13,086 bases of DNA from Firmicutes bacterium CAG:646 (GCA_000432335.1 HF995393.1:32463-45548); one strand, 5' to 3'. Positions 1 to 7,295 are shown, counted from the stretch's first letter. Numbers and translations: made by a program. The notes: generated by a model from the sequence alone, not told the origin.

Positions 1-759
1 AACTCTCAGGAACTGGCCCGTTCTATCCTGGACGAACTGACAAAACTGGATTTTAAAAATATGGGATTCCAGTTCCGTCTCTCCTCAGAAAGTACTTACA
101 CCGACGGCTCTGTGGCAGACTATTACGGAATCGTCCGCTATTGCCGGATGAACAACCTTCCCGGAACCATCATCGAGCATGGTTTTGCCAACAACAGAAA
201 CGATGCATTAAAATTAAACAATGATAATGTACTTCAGGCAATCGGACAGGCTGATGCCAAGGGAATCGCCGCTTATCTGAAGCTGGACTCCGGTTCCTCA
301 GAAACACCGGATGTTCCCTCGAAACCTGTTCAAACAGGATGGGTACAGACGAACGGAAAATGGTACTACTATGACAATAACGGCAGCAAAGCAACCGGTT
401 GGAGACTGATTGGAAATACCTGGTATTATATGGATTCCTCCGGTGTCATGCTTACCGGATGGCAGCTTATCAACAACACATGGTATTTCTTAGATCCTTC
501 CGGCGCTATGCTCACTGGTTGGCAATTCATTAACAACAACTGGTATTATATGAACTCCTCCGGCGCCATGCTCACCGGATGGCAGCTTATTAATAACAAA
601 TGGTACTACATGAATTCTTCCGGCGCTATGCTTACCGGATGGCAATTCATCAACCACAAATGGTACTATTTGAATTCTTCCGGCGCTATGCTTACTGGAA
701 CGCAGAAAATTGATGGAAAAACGTATACTTTCACCGAAAGCGGTGATCTCGTAGAGTAA
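1..759 (+). CDS. N-acetylmuramoyl-L-alanine amidase with C-terminal cell-wall-binding repeats (5' partial)
   Basis: The reading frame is open from base 1, so the true start and most of the catalytic domain lie outside the window. The first part (bases 1-~280) resembles the end of a zinc-dependent Amidase_3 domain: 'NSQELARSIL', then 'YYGIVRYCRMNNLPGTIIEHGF' split by family-typical spacing, where the Glu of IIEHGF (bases 175-177) fits the conserved catalytic Glu near the end of that domain, followed by NNRNDALKL. Such enzymes cleave the MurNAc-L-Ala bond of peptidoglycan outside the cell. A Ser/Pro-rich linker (~bases 289-336) leads into seven 20-residue units (337-756) of the GW...WYY...SG.M.TG type, the choline/cell-wall-binding repeat family. 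The last unit is divergent and lacks the Trp residues. It ends at TAA 757-759 and converges on nrdD. A secreted autolysin is the likely role. The catalytic zinc ligands are not visible here, so the amidase call rests on the C-terminal part of the domain. Confidence 0.85.
   Translation, partial: NSQELARSILDELTKLDFKNMGFQFRLSSESTYTDGSVADYYGIVRYCRMNNLPGTIIEHGFANNRNDALKLNNDNVLQAIGQADAKGIAAYLKLDSGSSETPDVPSKPVQTGWVQTNGKWYYYDNNGSKATGWRLIGNTWYYMDSSGVMLTGWQLINNTWYFLDPSGAMLTGWQFINNNWYYMNSSGAMLTGWQLINNKWYYMNSSGAMLTGWQFINHKWYYLNSSGAMLTGTQKIDGKTYTFTESGDLVE
337..756 (+). repeat. Seven in-frame 60-bp cell-wall-binding repeats
   Basis: Units start at 337, 397, 457, 517, 577, 637 and 697, each exactly 60 bp (20 codons). 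Units 3-6 (457-696) are the most alike. Units 3 and 5 begin GWQL (GGCAGCTTAT in DNA), while units 4 and 6 begin GWQF (GGCAATTCAT), giving a 120-bp higher-order period. The repeats encode aromatic motifs typical of choline/cell-wall-binding modules. Confidence 0.9.
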
Positions 760-761
760 TC

Positions 762-828
762 AAAAAATAAGGAGCTTTTGCATATAGATATTCCTCAAAA
801 ATATCTATTGCAAAGCTCCTTATTTTTT
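762..828. terminator. Bidirectional intrinsic terminator between amidase gene and nrdD
   Basis: A long inverted repeat: the left arm (762-790) begins AAAAAATAAGGAGCTTT and the right arm (801-828) ends AAAGCTCCTTATTTTTT. The stem is roughly 27-28 bp with one or two bulged bases and a loop of about 10 bases. The A/T runs at both ends supply a U-tract for transcripts in either direction, as expected between convergent genes. The right arm overlaps the first two bases of the nrdD stop codon. Confidence 0.9.
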
Positions 829-3202
829 ATCTTCTTTCCTCTACATACCGCTGGATATTCGAAGCATTCACATATTTTTTCTCCTGATCTCCCTGTACAA
901 CCACAAGGGTAGGCGCCTGCAGAATTCCATACCGTGATGCCAGTTCCGGATTCTTCTCTGCATCAACTACCTGATACTCTTCTCCTTCCAACATCTGTCT
1001 GGCAATCTTACAATTCGGACAGGTACTGGTAGTAAACAGATACTTTACTGTCTCCGGCCGTTCAATCTTCACATCATCTTTTGTCACCGTCACCACTGCC
1101 TTCTGTATCCTGTGGGCTGCCGGAGCTTTCGAATGAAGCACATCATATACGGTACGATTCTTATATTCTTGTGATTTTCCATCATTCCAGTTCTGTACCG
1201 GACGATAATAGCCTGTAATCCTGCTGTATACCTCAGATTTTTTTCCGCAGGTAGGACAGGTAAAATGTTCTCCCGCAATATATCCATGTTCTCTGCACAC
1301 GGAATATGTGGGAGAAAGTGTATAATACGGAAGACGATAATTTTCTGCAATTTTTCGTACCAACGTTGCCGCCGCCTTCCAGTCTGGTAATTTTTCTCCC
1401 AAAAATGCATGAAATACCGTACCGGAGGTATAAAGGGTCTGCAGCTCGTCCTGAATATCCAAAGCGTCAAAGATATCCGAAGTATAATCCACCGGCAGAT
1501 GGGAACTATTGGTGTAGTAAGGCGTATCTCCCTCATGCCCTGCGGTGATGATATCCGGCCACTGCTGACGGTCATGTTTTGCCAGGCGATACGCTGTAGA
1601 TTCCGCCGGAGTGGCCTCCAGATTATACAGATCGCCATACATTTCCTGATAATCTGCCAGCCGCTCACGCATATGATTCAGCACATCCTTGGTAAACTTC
1701 TGCGTTCTCGGGTCGGACATATCCCCCTGAATCCATCTGGCATTCAAACCTGCTTCATTCATTCCCACAAGACCAATCGTGGAAAAATGACTGTCAAAAT
1801 TGCCCAGATACCGTTTCGTGTAAGGATACAGTCCCTCCTCCAGAAGTTTTCCCACAACCTCCCGCTTAATATGGAGAGATCTGGCAGAAATATCCATCAT
1901 ATGATCCAATCTCTCATAAAATTCCTCTTCATTTCTGGACAGATATGCGATTCTTGGCATATTGATCGTCACCACACCAATGGAACCGGTGCTCTCCCCA
2001 GAGCCAAAATAACCTCCCGTTTTCTTTCTCAGTTCCCGCAGATCCAGTCTCAGACGGCAGCACATACTTCGCACATCGCTGGGCTCCATATCGCTGTTGA
2101 TATAATTTGAGAAATACGGAGTTCCATATTTGGATGTCATCTCAAACAAAAGGCGATTATTTTCCGTATCCGACCAGTCAAAATCAGAGGTAATCGAATA
2201 CGTGGGAATCGGATACTGAAATCCTCTTCCATTGGCATCCCCTTCGATCATCGTCTCGATAAACGCCCGATTGATCATATCCATCTCTTTCTTACAGTCC
2301 TTGTATTTAAAATCCATATTTTTCCCGCCTACGATCGCCGGCAATTCTGCCAGATCATCAGGAACGGTCCAGTCCAGTGTAATATTGGAAAACGGCGCCT
2401 GCGTCCCCCAGCGACTCGGGGTATTTACCCCATAAATAAAGGATTCTATACACTTTTTCACCTCCGGATAGGTGAGATGATCCGCTTTTACGAAAGGCGC
2501 AAGATACGTGTCAAAAGAGGAAAATGCCTGCGCTCCCGCCCATTCGTTCTGCATAATCCCCAGAAAGTTCACCATCTGATTACACAACACACTCAAATGT
2601 CTGGCAGGAGCAGACGTAATCTTCCCTTCTATTCCCCCCAGACCTTCCTGAATCAACTGTTTTAAAGACCAGCCGGCGCAATACCCGGTAAGCATGGAAA
2701 GGTCATGGATATGGATATCGGCATTTCTGTGCGCCTCTGCGATCTCTTCATCATAAATCTCCGACAGCCAATAATTTGCCGTCACTGCTCCCGAATTGCT
2801 CAGGATCAATCCTCCCACCGAATATGTCACCGTAGAATTTTCCTTAACTCTCCAGTCCTCCACTTTTACATAGCTATTTACAATCTCTTTATAATCTAAG
2901 ATGGTGGATTTCATATTGCGGACTTTTTCTCTCTGCTTCCGATACAAAATATAAGCCTTTGCCACCTCCGCATAGCCGCACTGGATCAGAACATTTTCCA
3001 CACTGTCCTGAATCGCTTCCACGGAAATCTGCTCTTTTTCAATCTTCTTCTGAAAATCGGCAGTCACACGAAGTCCCAGCATCTCCAGCATATCTCTGGT
3101 ATACTGTTTTCCGTTTGCCTCAAAAGCTTTCCGTATTGCCTCCGTTATCTTATCCAGCTGAAATTCAGCGATTTCTCCATCTCTTTTTATAACTCTGAAC
3201 AT
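827..3202 (-). CDS. nrdD: Anaerobic (class III) ribonucleoside-triphosphate reductase with fused C-terminal redoxin domain
   Basis: The 791-residue protein reduces ribonucleotides to deoxyribonucleotides by glycyl-radical chemistry in the absence of oxygen. An ATP-cone regulatory domain occupies about residues 1-90 (MFRVIKRDGEIAEF...). The catalytic barrel follows, with Cys175 in LTGYCAGW and Cys381/Cys382 in MCCRLRLD as the likely active-site cysteines. A zinc-binding segment has Cys636, His639, Cys649 and Cys652 (CPTCG), followed by the glycyl radical site in RITGYYRP, Gly664. In most NrdD proteins this glycine lies close to the C-terminus. Here about 127 residues follow, and from about residue 716 they look like a thioredoxin/glutaredoxin fold: CPNC at 728-731 and the probable cis-proline in QAPTL (Pro764). 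Such a domain could re-reduce the active-site disulfide. A GGGGGATGAG Shine-Dalgarno region precedes the ATG. No nrdG activase gene is adjacent. The gene appears monocistronic. Confidence 0.96.
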   Translation of the reverse strand: MFRVIKRDGEIAEFQLDKITEAIRKAFEANGKQYTRDMLEMLGLRVTADFQKKIEKEQISVEAIQDSVENVLIQCGYAEVAKAYILYRKQREKVRNMKSTILDYKEIVNSYVKVEDWRVKENSTVTYSVGGLILSNSGAVTANYWLSEIYDEEIAEAHRNADIHIHDLSMLTGYCAGWSLKQLIQEGLGGIEGKITSAPARHLSVLCNQMVNFLGIMQNEWAGAQAFSSFDTYLAPFVKADHLTYPEVKKCIESFIYGVNTPSRWGTQAPFSNITLDWTVPDDLAELPAIVGGKNMDFKYKDCKKEMDMINRAFIETMIEGDANGRGFQYPIPTYSITSDFDWSDTENNRLLFEMTSKYGTPYFSNYINSDMEPSDVRSMCCRLRLDLRELRKKTGGYFGSGESTGSIGVVTINMPRIAYLSRNEEEFYERLDHMMDISARSLHIKREVVGKLLEEGLYPYTKRYLGNFDSHFSTIGLVGMNEAGLNARWIQGDMSDPRTQKFTKDVLNHMRERLADYQEMYGDLYNLEATPAESTAYRLAKHDRQQWPDIITAGHEGDTPYYTNSSHLPVDYTSDIFDALDIQDELQTLYTSGTVFHAFLGEKLPDWKAAATLVRKIAENYRLPYYTLSPTYSVCREHGYIAGEHFTCPTCGKKSEVYSRITGYYRPVQNWNDGKSQEYKNRTVYDVLHSKAPAAHRIQKAVVTVTKDDVKIERPETVKYLFTTSTCPNCKIARQMLEGEEYQVVDAEKNPELASRYGILQAPTLVVVQGDQEKKYVNASNIQRYVEERR

Positions 3203-3243
3203 TTTTACTCATCCCCCATATCTATTTTCCTGCGTGTAGTTCT

Positions 3244-3272
3244 ATACTAACAAACCAGCCTTTCCCTGTCAA
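3244..3272 (-). promoter_or_regulatory. Sigma-A type promoter of nrdD
   Basis: Read on the minus strand, a perfect -35 hexamer TTGACA (3272-3267) is followed after 17 bases by TAGTAT (3249-3244), a 4/6 match to the -10 consensus. Transcription would start near 3237, giving a leader of about 35 bases that ends with the nrdD ribosome-binding site. Confidence 0.8.
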
Positions 3273-3275
3273 TAG

Positions 3276-3333
3276 ACAAAAGCACCATATATTGTGTTAT
3301 ATCTTCTGCCATCACAATATATAGTGCTTTTGT
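3276..3333. terminator. Inverted repeat downstream of hflX, possible terminator, coincident with the NrdR boxes
   Basis: The arms 3276-3296 and 3313-3333 are complementary over 21 positions with one mismatch, around a 16-base loop. The structure begins 5 bases after the hflX stop codon. On the minus strand the right arm ends GTGCTTTTGTCTATT, only a weak U-tract. The better T-run (TTTTTT, 3335-3340) is on the plus strand, where no gene needs it. It may end hflX transcription, but the pairing is partly a consequence of two similar palindromic NrdR boxes. Confidence 0.45.
3282..3327. promoter_or_regulatory. Tandem NrdR boxes (operator) upstream of nrdD
   Basis: Two 16-bp sites match the NrdR-box consensus acaCwAtATaTwGtgt recalled from the family literature. 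GCACCATATATTGTGT (3282-3297) and TCACAATATATAGTGC (3312-3327) each match at 14 of 16 positions. They start 30 bp apart, about three helical turns, the usual arrangement for tandem NrdR boxes. The proximal box ends 9 bp upstream of the nrdD -35 hexamer. NrdR is the zinc/ATP-cone repressor of ribonucleotide reductase genes. It is not encoded in this window, so binding is inferred. Confidence 0.8.
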
Positions 3334-3338
3334 GTTTT

Positions 3339-4574
3339 TTATACCGTATGATAATTTTCCATAGGAATATACGCCTTCACCGAAATTCCTTCCGGAAGAT
3401 ACTCCTCCTGAAGAACCTGACCATGCTTTCGGATCACAGAGATTTTCCCTGCCTGTTCATAGGGATACAGCCGTTCAATGTACACCTGACCTTCCCGCAG
3501 TGTCTGTTCCAGAATTTCTTTTACCTCTTCCAGCCCCTCCCCGGTACGAGCGGAAATATTCAGTACGTGATCCGCCTGAAAGTCCCGGAGCTGTTCTTTA
3601 TCCAGACAGAGATCCTGTTTATTAAACAGCGTGATCACCTTCTTATTCTCCACTCCCAACTGTTTCAGCGTATCATATACCACATGCATATGGGTTTCTT
3701 TTCTGGGATTGGAGGCGTCCACCACATGGAGAATGATATCCGCATATTTCGCTTCTTCCAGCGTACTCTTAAAAGCTTCGATCAGATGATGGGGCAGCTT
3801 CCGTATAAATCCCACCGTATCGGTAAGAAGAATCTGCTGTTTTCCCGGAAGGTCCAATACCCTCGTGGTGGGGTCCAGCGTGGCAAAAAGCTGATCCTCT
3901 TCCAGAACTCCGGCTCCTGTCAGTGCATTCAGCAAGGTGGATTTTCCTGCATTGGTATATCCCACGATGGCTGCCACCTTCGTACGGCTCTTTTCCCTCT
4001 GCGTTCTGATCAGTGTTCGATGACGCTGTACTTCCTCTAATTGTTCCTTCAACTGACCGATCCGCTGATGAATCAGGCGGCGGTCCATCTCCAGTTTCTT
4101 CTCTCCGGGACCTCGGGTTCCAATCCCGCCTCCCAGCCGGGACAGGGAAGCCCGCATTCCTACCAGACGGGCGGCTCTGTATTTTAACTGTGCAAGTTCC
4201 ACCTGAATCTTTCCTTCACTGGTTCTGGCTCTTCCGGCAAAAATATCCAAAATAACCATGGTCCGGTCCATGACCTTACATTCCAGTTCCCGTTCCAGGT
4301 TATTTAACTGCGCCGGAGTGAGCTCATCATCACAGATAACGCCCGTGGCATCCAGATTATAGATCATCTCCTTCAGCTCCTCCAGCTTCCCTTTGCCCAG
4401 ATATGTGGCGGGATGCACCGATTCCCGACTCTGCATCACGCTTCCCACTGTAACAGCTCCCGCCGTCCGGGTCAGCTCTTCCAGCTCCAGCAGAGATTCC
4501 GCCGTATCTTCCGAATCGTACGTCTGCACTCCCGCCAGCACAACCCGCTCTAATTGTTCACCCATTTCATACAT
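3339..4574 (-). CDS. hflX: Ribosome-associated GTPase HflX
   Basis: HflX binds the 50S subunit and, in characterised bacteria, splits stalled or stress-arrested ribosomes. The N-terminal HflX domain (about residues 15-145) includes GVICDDELTPAQLNNLE. A glycine-rich linker GGGIGTRGPGEKK and a helical segment follow. The GTPase domain has G1 GYTNAGKS, G2 TLDPTTR, G3 DTVGF, G4 NKQD and G5 ISAR. Numbered from the longest ATG, G1 is 207-214, G3 is 254-258 and G4 is 320-323. I place the start at the second ATG (4574-4572): AGGAGG at 4587-4582 lies 7 bases from it but only 1 base from the upstream ATG at 4580. This gives 411 residues instead of 413. The ribosome-binding site lies in the 14-base gap after the lipoprotein gene, so hflX is probably the last gene of the glmM operon. 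Confidence 0.95.
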   Translation of the reverse strand: MYEMGEQLERVVLAGVQTYDSEDTAESLLELEELTRTAGAVTVGSVMQSRESVHPATYLGKGKLEELKEMIYNLDATGVICDDELTPAQLNNLERELECKVMDRTMVILDIFAGRARTSEGKIQVELAQLKYRAARLVGMRASLSRLGGGIGTRGPGEKKLEMDRRLIHQRIGQLKEQLEEVQRHRTLIRTQREKSRTKVAAIVGYTNAGKSTLLNALTGAGVLEEDQLFATLDPTTRVLDLPGKQQILLTDTVGFIRKLPHHLIEAFKSTLEEAKYADIILHVVDASNPRKETHMHVVYDTLKQLGVENKKVITLFNKQDLCLDKEQLRDFQADHVLNISARTGEGLEEVKEILEQTLREGQVYIERLYPYEQAGKISVIRKHGQVLQEEYLPEGISVKAYIPMENYHTV

Positions 4575-4588
4575 ATACATTCCTCCTG

Positions 4589-5623
4589 CTACCTGGTAGA
4601 AAGAAACTCATTTTCCCGAAGTCCCTCTTCATCCTCCGGATATAACGCCAGATATTCCGCCATTTTCGTTTTTGCTGTGGCAAAGTCCAGCTTATATTCA
4701 TAAGCTACGATCTCGTTATACAACAATCCTTTTTTATTCTCTTCTGTGCTTAAGGCAAGCCCTTTTTGTATATTTTCCAGTGCTCCGTCATAATTTCCTT
4801 CATAGATATCGCAGGTTGCCAGCCCATTATACGCCTCTGCCCCCTTCTCATTTCCCGAAAGATAATCCTGATACATCGCTCTGGCGCTGACCGGATCTTC
4901 CATTTCCAGATATACTCTGCCCAAAAGCAGCATCGCCTCCGGATATTCCAGTTCCAGCGCCTTTAAAAGAGAGTCTTTCGCTTTTTCATAATTTTGCAGA
5001 TACTCGTAAATTCTTCCCCGGTGATAGTAATCTTCCCCTGTCTCCGGCTCTAATTCCAGCGCCATCTGCAAATACTGCTCTCCCTCATCCACTTTTCCTG
5101 TTTCCTGATAAATCCGGTAAATATTCATATAAAAATCGTAGTCTTTGCATTCTTTCAAGGCTCTCGTAAAATCCTTCTGCGCCTTCTCAAATTCCTGTTC
5201 CTCCATATAAGCCTTTCCCCTCAGGAAAAATGCCTGCACATCCTCACCCTTTTTCAGAATATTTCCGTATTCCTCGATCGCTTTATCAATTTCCCCATAT
5301 TCCATGCGCGCCTGCGCCAGATAGAACCTCACATCTTTCTCAAATTCTGCGTTCGGCTCTTCCATATAGTTCAAACTTCTGGAAAATGCAGCTATGGCCT
5401 CGGGATAAGAATCCTTGGCAAGCCAGGCAATTCCCGCTCCCCGATAAGCTTCTGACAGACGCTGATCCATTTTTACGACCTGATCAAACATTTCGATTGC
5501 CGTATCATATTCCTTTTTTTCCAGAGCTTTCTTTCCACTTTCATAAGTCTCATCTGCTTTGGGATCCCCACAGCCTGACAAAAGCAGCGTCACACAGCCC
5601 AACATCATCCAAAACTTTTTCAT
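4589..5623 (-). CDS. TPR-repeat lipoprotein
   Basis: The 344-residue protein starts with a short positively charged and hydrophobic signal, MKKFWMMLGCVTLLLSGC. Its lipobox LSGC places the lipid-modified Cys at residue 18, so it should be anchored on the outer face of the membrane. The rest is about eight or nine tetratricopeptide-like units of about 33 residues, for example ALEKKEYDTAIEMFDQVVKM, SYPEAIAAFSRSL, EFEKAQKDFTRAL, NYEKAKDSLLKALEL and NYDGALENIQKGLAL. TPR arrays usually act as protein-docking scaffolds. No catalytic motif is visible and I cannot name a partner. Its ATG overlaps the glmM stop codon by 4 bases (ATGA), which suggests translational coupling. The link to glmM (cell-wall precursor synthesis) hints at an envelope role, but this is inference. 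It ends in TAG. Confidence 0.88.
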   Translation of the reverse strand: MKKFWMMLGCVTLLLSGCGDPKADETYESGKKALEKKEYDTAIEMFDQVVKMDQRLSEAYRGAGIAWLAKDSYPEAIAAFSRSLNYMEEPNAEFEKDVRFYLAQARMEYGEIDKAIEEYGNILKKGEDVQAFFLRGKAYMEEQEFEKAQKDFTRALKECKDYDFYMNIYRIYQETGKVDEGEQYLQMALELEPETGEDYYHRGRIYEYLQNYEKAKDSLLKALELEYPEAMLLLGRVYLEMEDPVSARAMYQDYLSGNEKGAEAYNGLATCDIYEGNYDGALENIQKGLALSTEENKKGLLYNEIVAYEYKLDFATAKTKMAEYLALYPEDEEGLRENEFLSTR

Positions 5624-6966
5624 GATATAATCAATCCCTCTTTATCCATCACTTCGATCACGCTGTCCACCATGGCTTCACAGATCGTGTCTTTCTTCGC
5701 TTCCACCATAACCCGGATCACCGGTTCCGTACCGCTTTCCCGCACCAGAATCCTTCCGTCATCTCCCAGCTCGGCCGCTACTTTTTCCACTGCTTCCCGT
5801 ACTGCCGGATTATTTTTTGCCGTTTCCTTGTTGGATACTCTCACATTTTTCAAAAGCTGCGGATAAATCACCACCTCGGAAGCCAGACTGCTCAAAGGCT
5901 GTTTTTTCTCGATCATCACTTCCATGACCATCAGGGAAGTGAGAATACCATCTCCAGTGGTAGCGTGTTTGCTGAAAATAATATGGCCGGACTGCTCGCC
6001 TCCAAGGCTATGACCGTTTGCCATCATATTCTCACATACATATTTATCTCCAACTGCCGTTTTTTCATACTTGATACCAGCCCGGTCGCATGCTTTATAA
6101 AGTCCCAGATTCGACATGATCGTAGTAACGATCGTATCATTTTCCAGTCTGCCCTGCTCCTTCATATGCTTTCCGCACACATACATGATCAGATCCCCAT
6201 CGATCACATTTCCCAGATGATCTACAGCGATACACCGATCTGCATCTCCGTCATAGGCAAATCCCACATCCAAGTGCTTTTCTTTCACATATTTCTGAAG
6301 ATATTCGATATGAGTAGAGCCGCAGTTTGTATTGATATTCGTTCCATCCGGTTCATTGTTGATCACATAAGTTTTTGCTCCCAGCGCGTCAAATACACTC
6401 TTTGCCACGGAAGATGCGCTTCCGTTGGAACAATCCAGTCCCACCCTGTAATTTTTAAATGAGCGGGTAGGAATCGAGATCAGATAGCCGATATAACGGT
6501 TTCTTCCGGCTGCAAAGTCTATCGTCCGTCCCACATGTTCCCGCACTGCATACGGAATCCTTGGCTCACCATCGTCAATATATCGTTCAATCTGCGCTTC
6601 CACATCTGCATCCAGTTTCTGTCCGTTGCCGCCAATGATCTTAATCCCATTATCGTAAAATGGATTATGGCTTGCAGAAATCATAATACCGCAGTCAAAA
6701 TTTTCTGTCCGCACCACATAAGAAACACTGGGAGTGGTCGTTACATGCAGCAGATAAGCGTCTGCGCCGGAAGCGGTAAGCCCCGCTACCAGAGAATATT
6801 CGAACATATAACTGCTTCTTCTGGTATCTTTTCCGATTACGATCTGCGCCTTGTGCTCTCTTCCATAATACCAGCCCAGAAAACGTCCCACCTGATAAGC
6901 ATGTTCCACTGTCAGATCTACATTTGCTTCTCCTCGAAAACCATCTGTACCAAAATATTTTCCCAT
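5620..6966 (-). CDS. glmM: Phosphoglucosamine mutase
   Basis: GlmM converts glucosamine-6-phosphate to glucosamine-1-phosphate, the step before GlmU on the route to UDP-GlcNAc for peptidoglycan. The 448-residue length is usual for the family. The N-terminus MGKYFGTDGFRG is diagnostic. The phosphoserine loop is ISASHNP with the catalytic Ser at residue 99. The Mg2+ loop is DGDADR (239-244), the sugar-binding loop is GEQSGH (323-328), and the C-terminal phosphate-binding loop is RESGTEP (409-415). AGGAGG lies 8 bases before the ATG. It is the first gene of the glmM - TPR lipoprotein - hflX operon and overlaps the next gene by 4 bases. Confidence 0.97.
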   Translation of the reverse strand: MGKYFGTDGFRGEANVDLTVEHAYQVGRFLGWYYGREHKAQIVIGKDTRRSSYMFEYSLVAGLTASGADAYLLHVTTTPSVSYVVRTENFDCGIMISASHNPFYDNGIKIIGGNGQKLDADVEAQIERYIDDGEPRIPYAVREHVGRTIDFAAGRNRYIGYLISIPTRSFKNYRVGLDCSNGSASSVAKSVFDALGAKTYVINNEPDGTNINTNCGSTHIEYLQKYVKEKHLDVGFAYDGDADRCIAVDHLGNVIDGDLIMYVCGKHMKEQGRLENDTIVTTIMSNLGLYKACDRAGIKYEKTAVGDKYVCENMMANGHSLGGEQSGHIIFSKHATTGDGILTSLMVMEVMIEKKQPLSSLASEVVIYPQLLKNVRVSNKETAKNNPAVREAVEKVAAELGDDGRILVRESGTEPVIRVMVEAKKDTICEAMVDSVIEVMDKEGLIIS

Positions 6967-7039
6967 AACTTTTTCCTCCTCTGGAACTAATCACAAGGAA
7001 TGTTCCTCACTTTCTCCGGGATATCATTTCAATTACTCA

Positions 7040-7045
7040 ATTATA
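7040..7045 (-). promoter_or_regulatory. Candidate -10 box of the glmM operon
   Basis: A perfect TATAAT lies on the minus strand at 7045-7040. No good -35 hexamer sits at 16-18 bases: TTGTGT lies 20 bases upstream, and TGTGTC is at 17. If used, transcription starts near 7033 and leaves a leader of about 66 bases before glmM. Confidence 0.4.
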
Positions 7046-7136
7046 TTACCATAACTTCTATAGACACACAATATCGGATTCATATCATGCTTCCAATGGC
7101 AATAAAATAAAATTTGCGATAATTTATCCCCCACTT

Positions 7137-7267
7137 TGCTTGAAATGATACTAAAATAGCATTTCTGAAAAAGTTTCACTACTTCCCCTGTTGTTTTTGC
7201 AACAAATGACCCGAATTTCCACTGAAAAATACTACAAAAATGCACTTTAAAAAAAGTTTCACCACTT
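7137..7267. repeat. Imperfect direct repeat sharing the terminator arm
   Basis: The segment ending AAAAAGTTTCACTACTT (7168-7184) resembles the one ending AAAAAGTTTCACCACTT (7251-7267), 83 bp away in the same orientation. Similarity extends leftward through GAAA..ATACT and GCA. By eye about 34 of 45 aligned columns agree, allowing two gaps. Low complexity inflates this somewhat. Confidence 0.5.
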
Positions 7268-7295
7268 TTTGGGGTAAAAAGTGGTGAAACTTTTT
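7251..7295. terminator. Bidirectional intrinsic terminator after prfA
   Basis: Arms 7251-7270 and 7276-7295 are perfectly complementary over 20 bp, around a five-base loop (GGGGT). On the minus strand the structure lies about 80 bases past the prfA stop codon and is followed by a run of seven T's, as expected for an intrinsic terminator. The arms also start and end in A/T runs, so it could stop plus-strand transcripts too. Confidence 0.85.

Noticed and set aside
1409..2110. Open reading frame of 233 codons on the plus strand opposite nrdD
   Set aside because: It is antisense to a conserved gene and its composition looks like a reverse-strand shadow.
3335..3340. T-run taken as evidence for a plus-strand terminator
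   Set aside because: No plus-strand gene ends here. The T-run coincides with the 3' end of hflX on the opposite strand.
3294..4040. Open reading frame of 248 codons on the plus strand opposite hflX
   Set aside because: It is the complement of the hflX coding region, begins within the NrdR/terminator inverted repeat, and has no family features.
6695..6994. Out-of-frame minus-strand reading frame over the 5' end of glmM
   Set aside because: It overlaps the glmM start in another frame and resembles a frame-shifted GlmM. The genuine GlmM frame is intact.
7033..7245. 70-codon minus-strand reading frame in the prfA-glmM gap
   Set aside because: It starts with GTG directly after the terminator hairpin, lacks a ribosome-binding site and recognisable domains, and covers the likely glmM -10 box.
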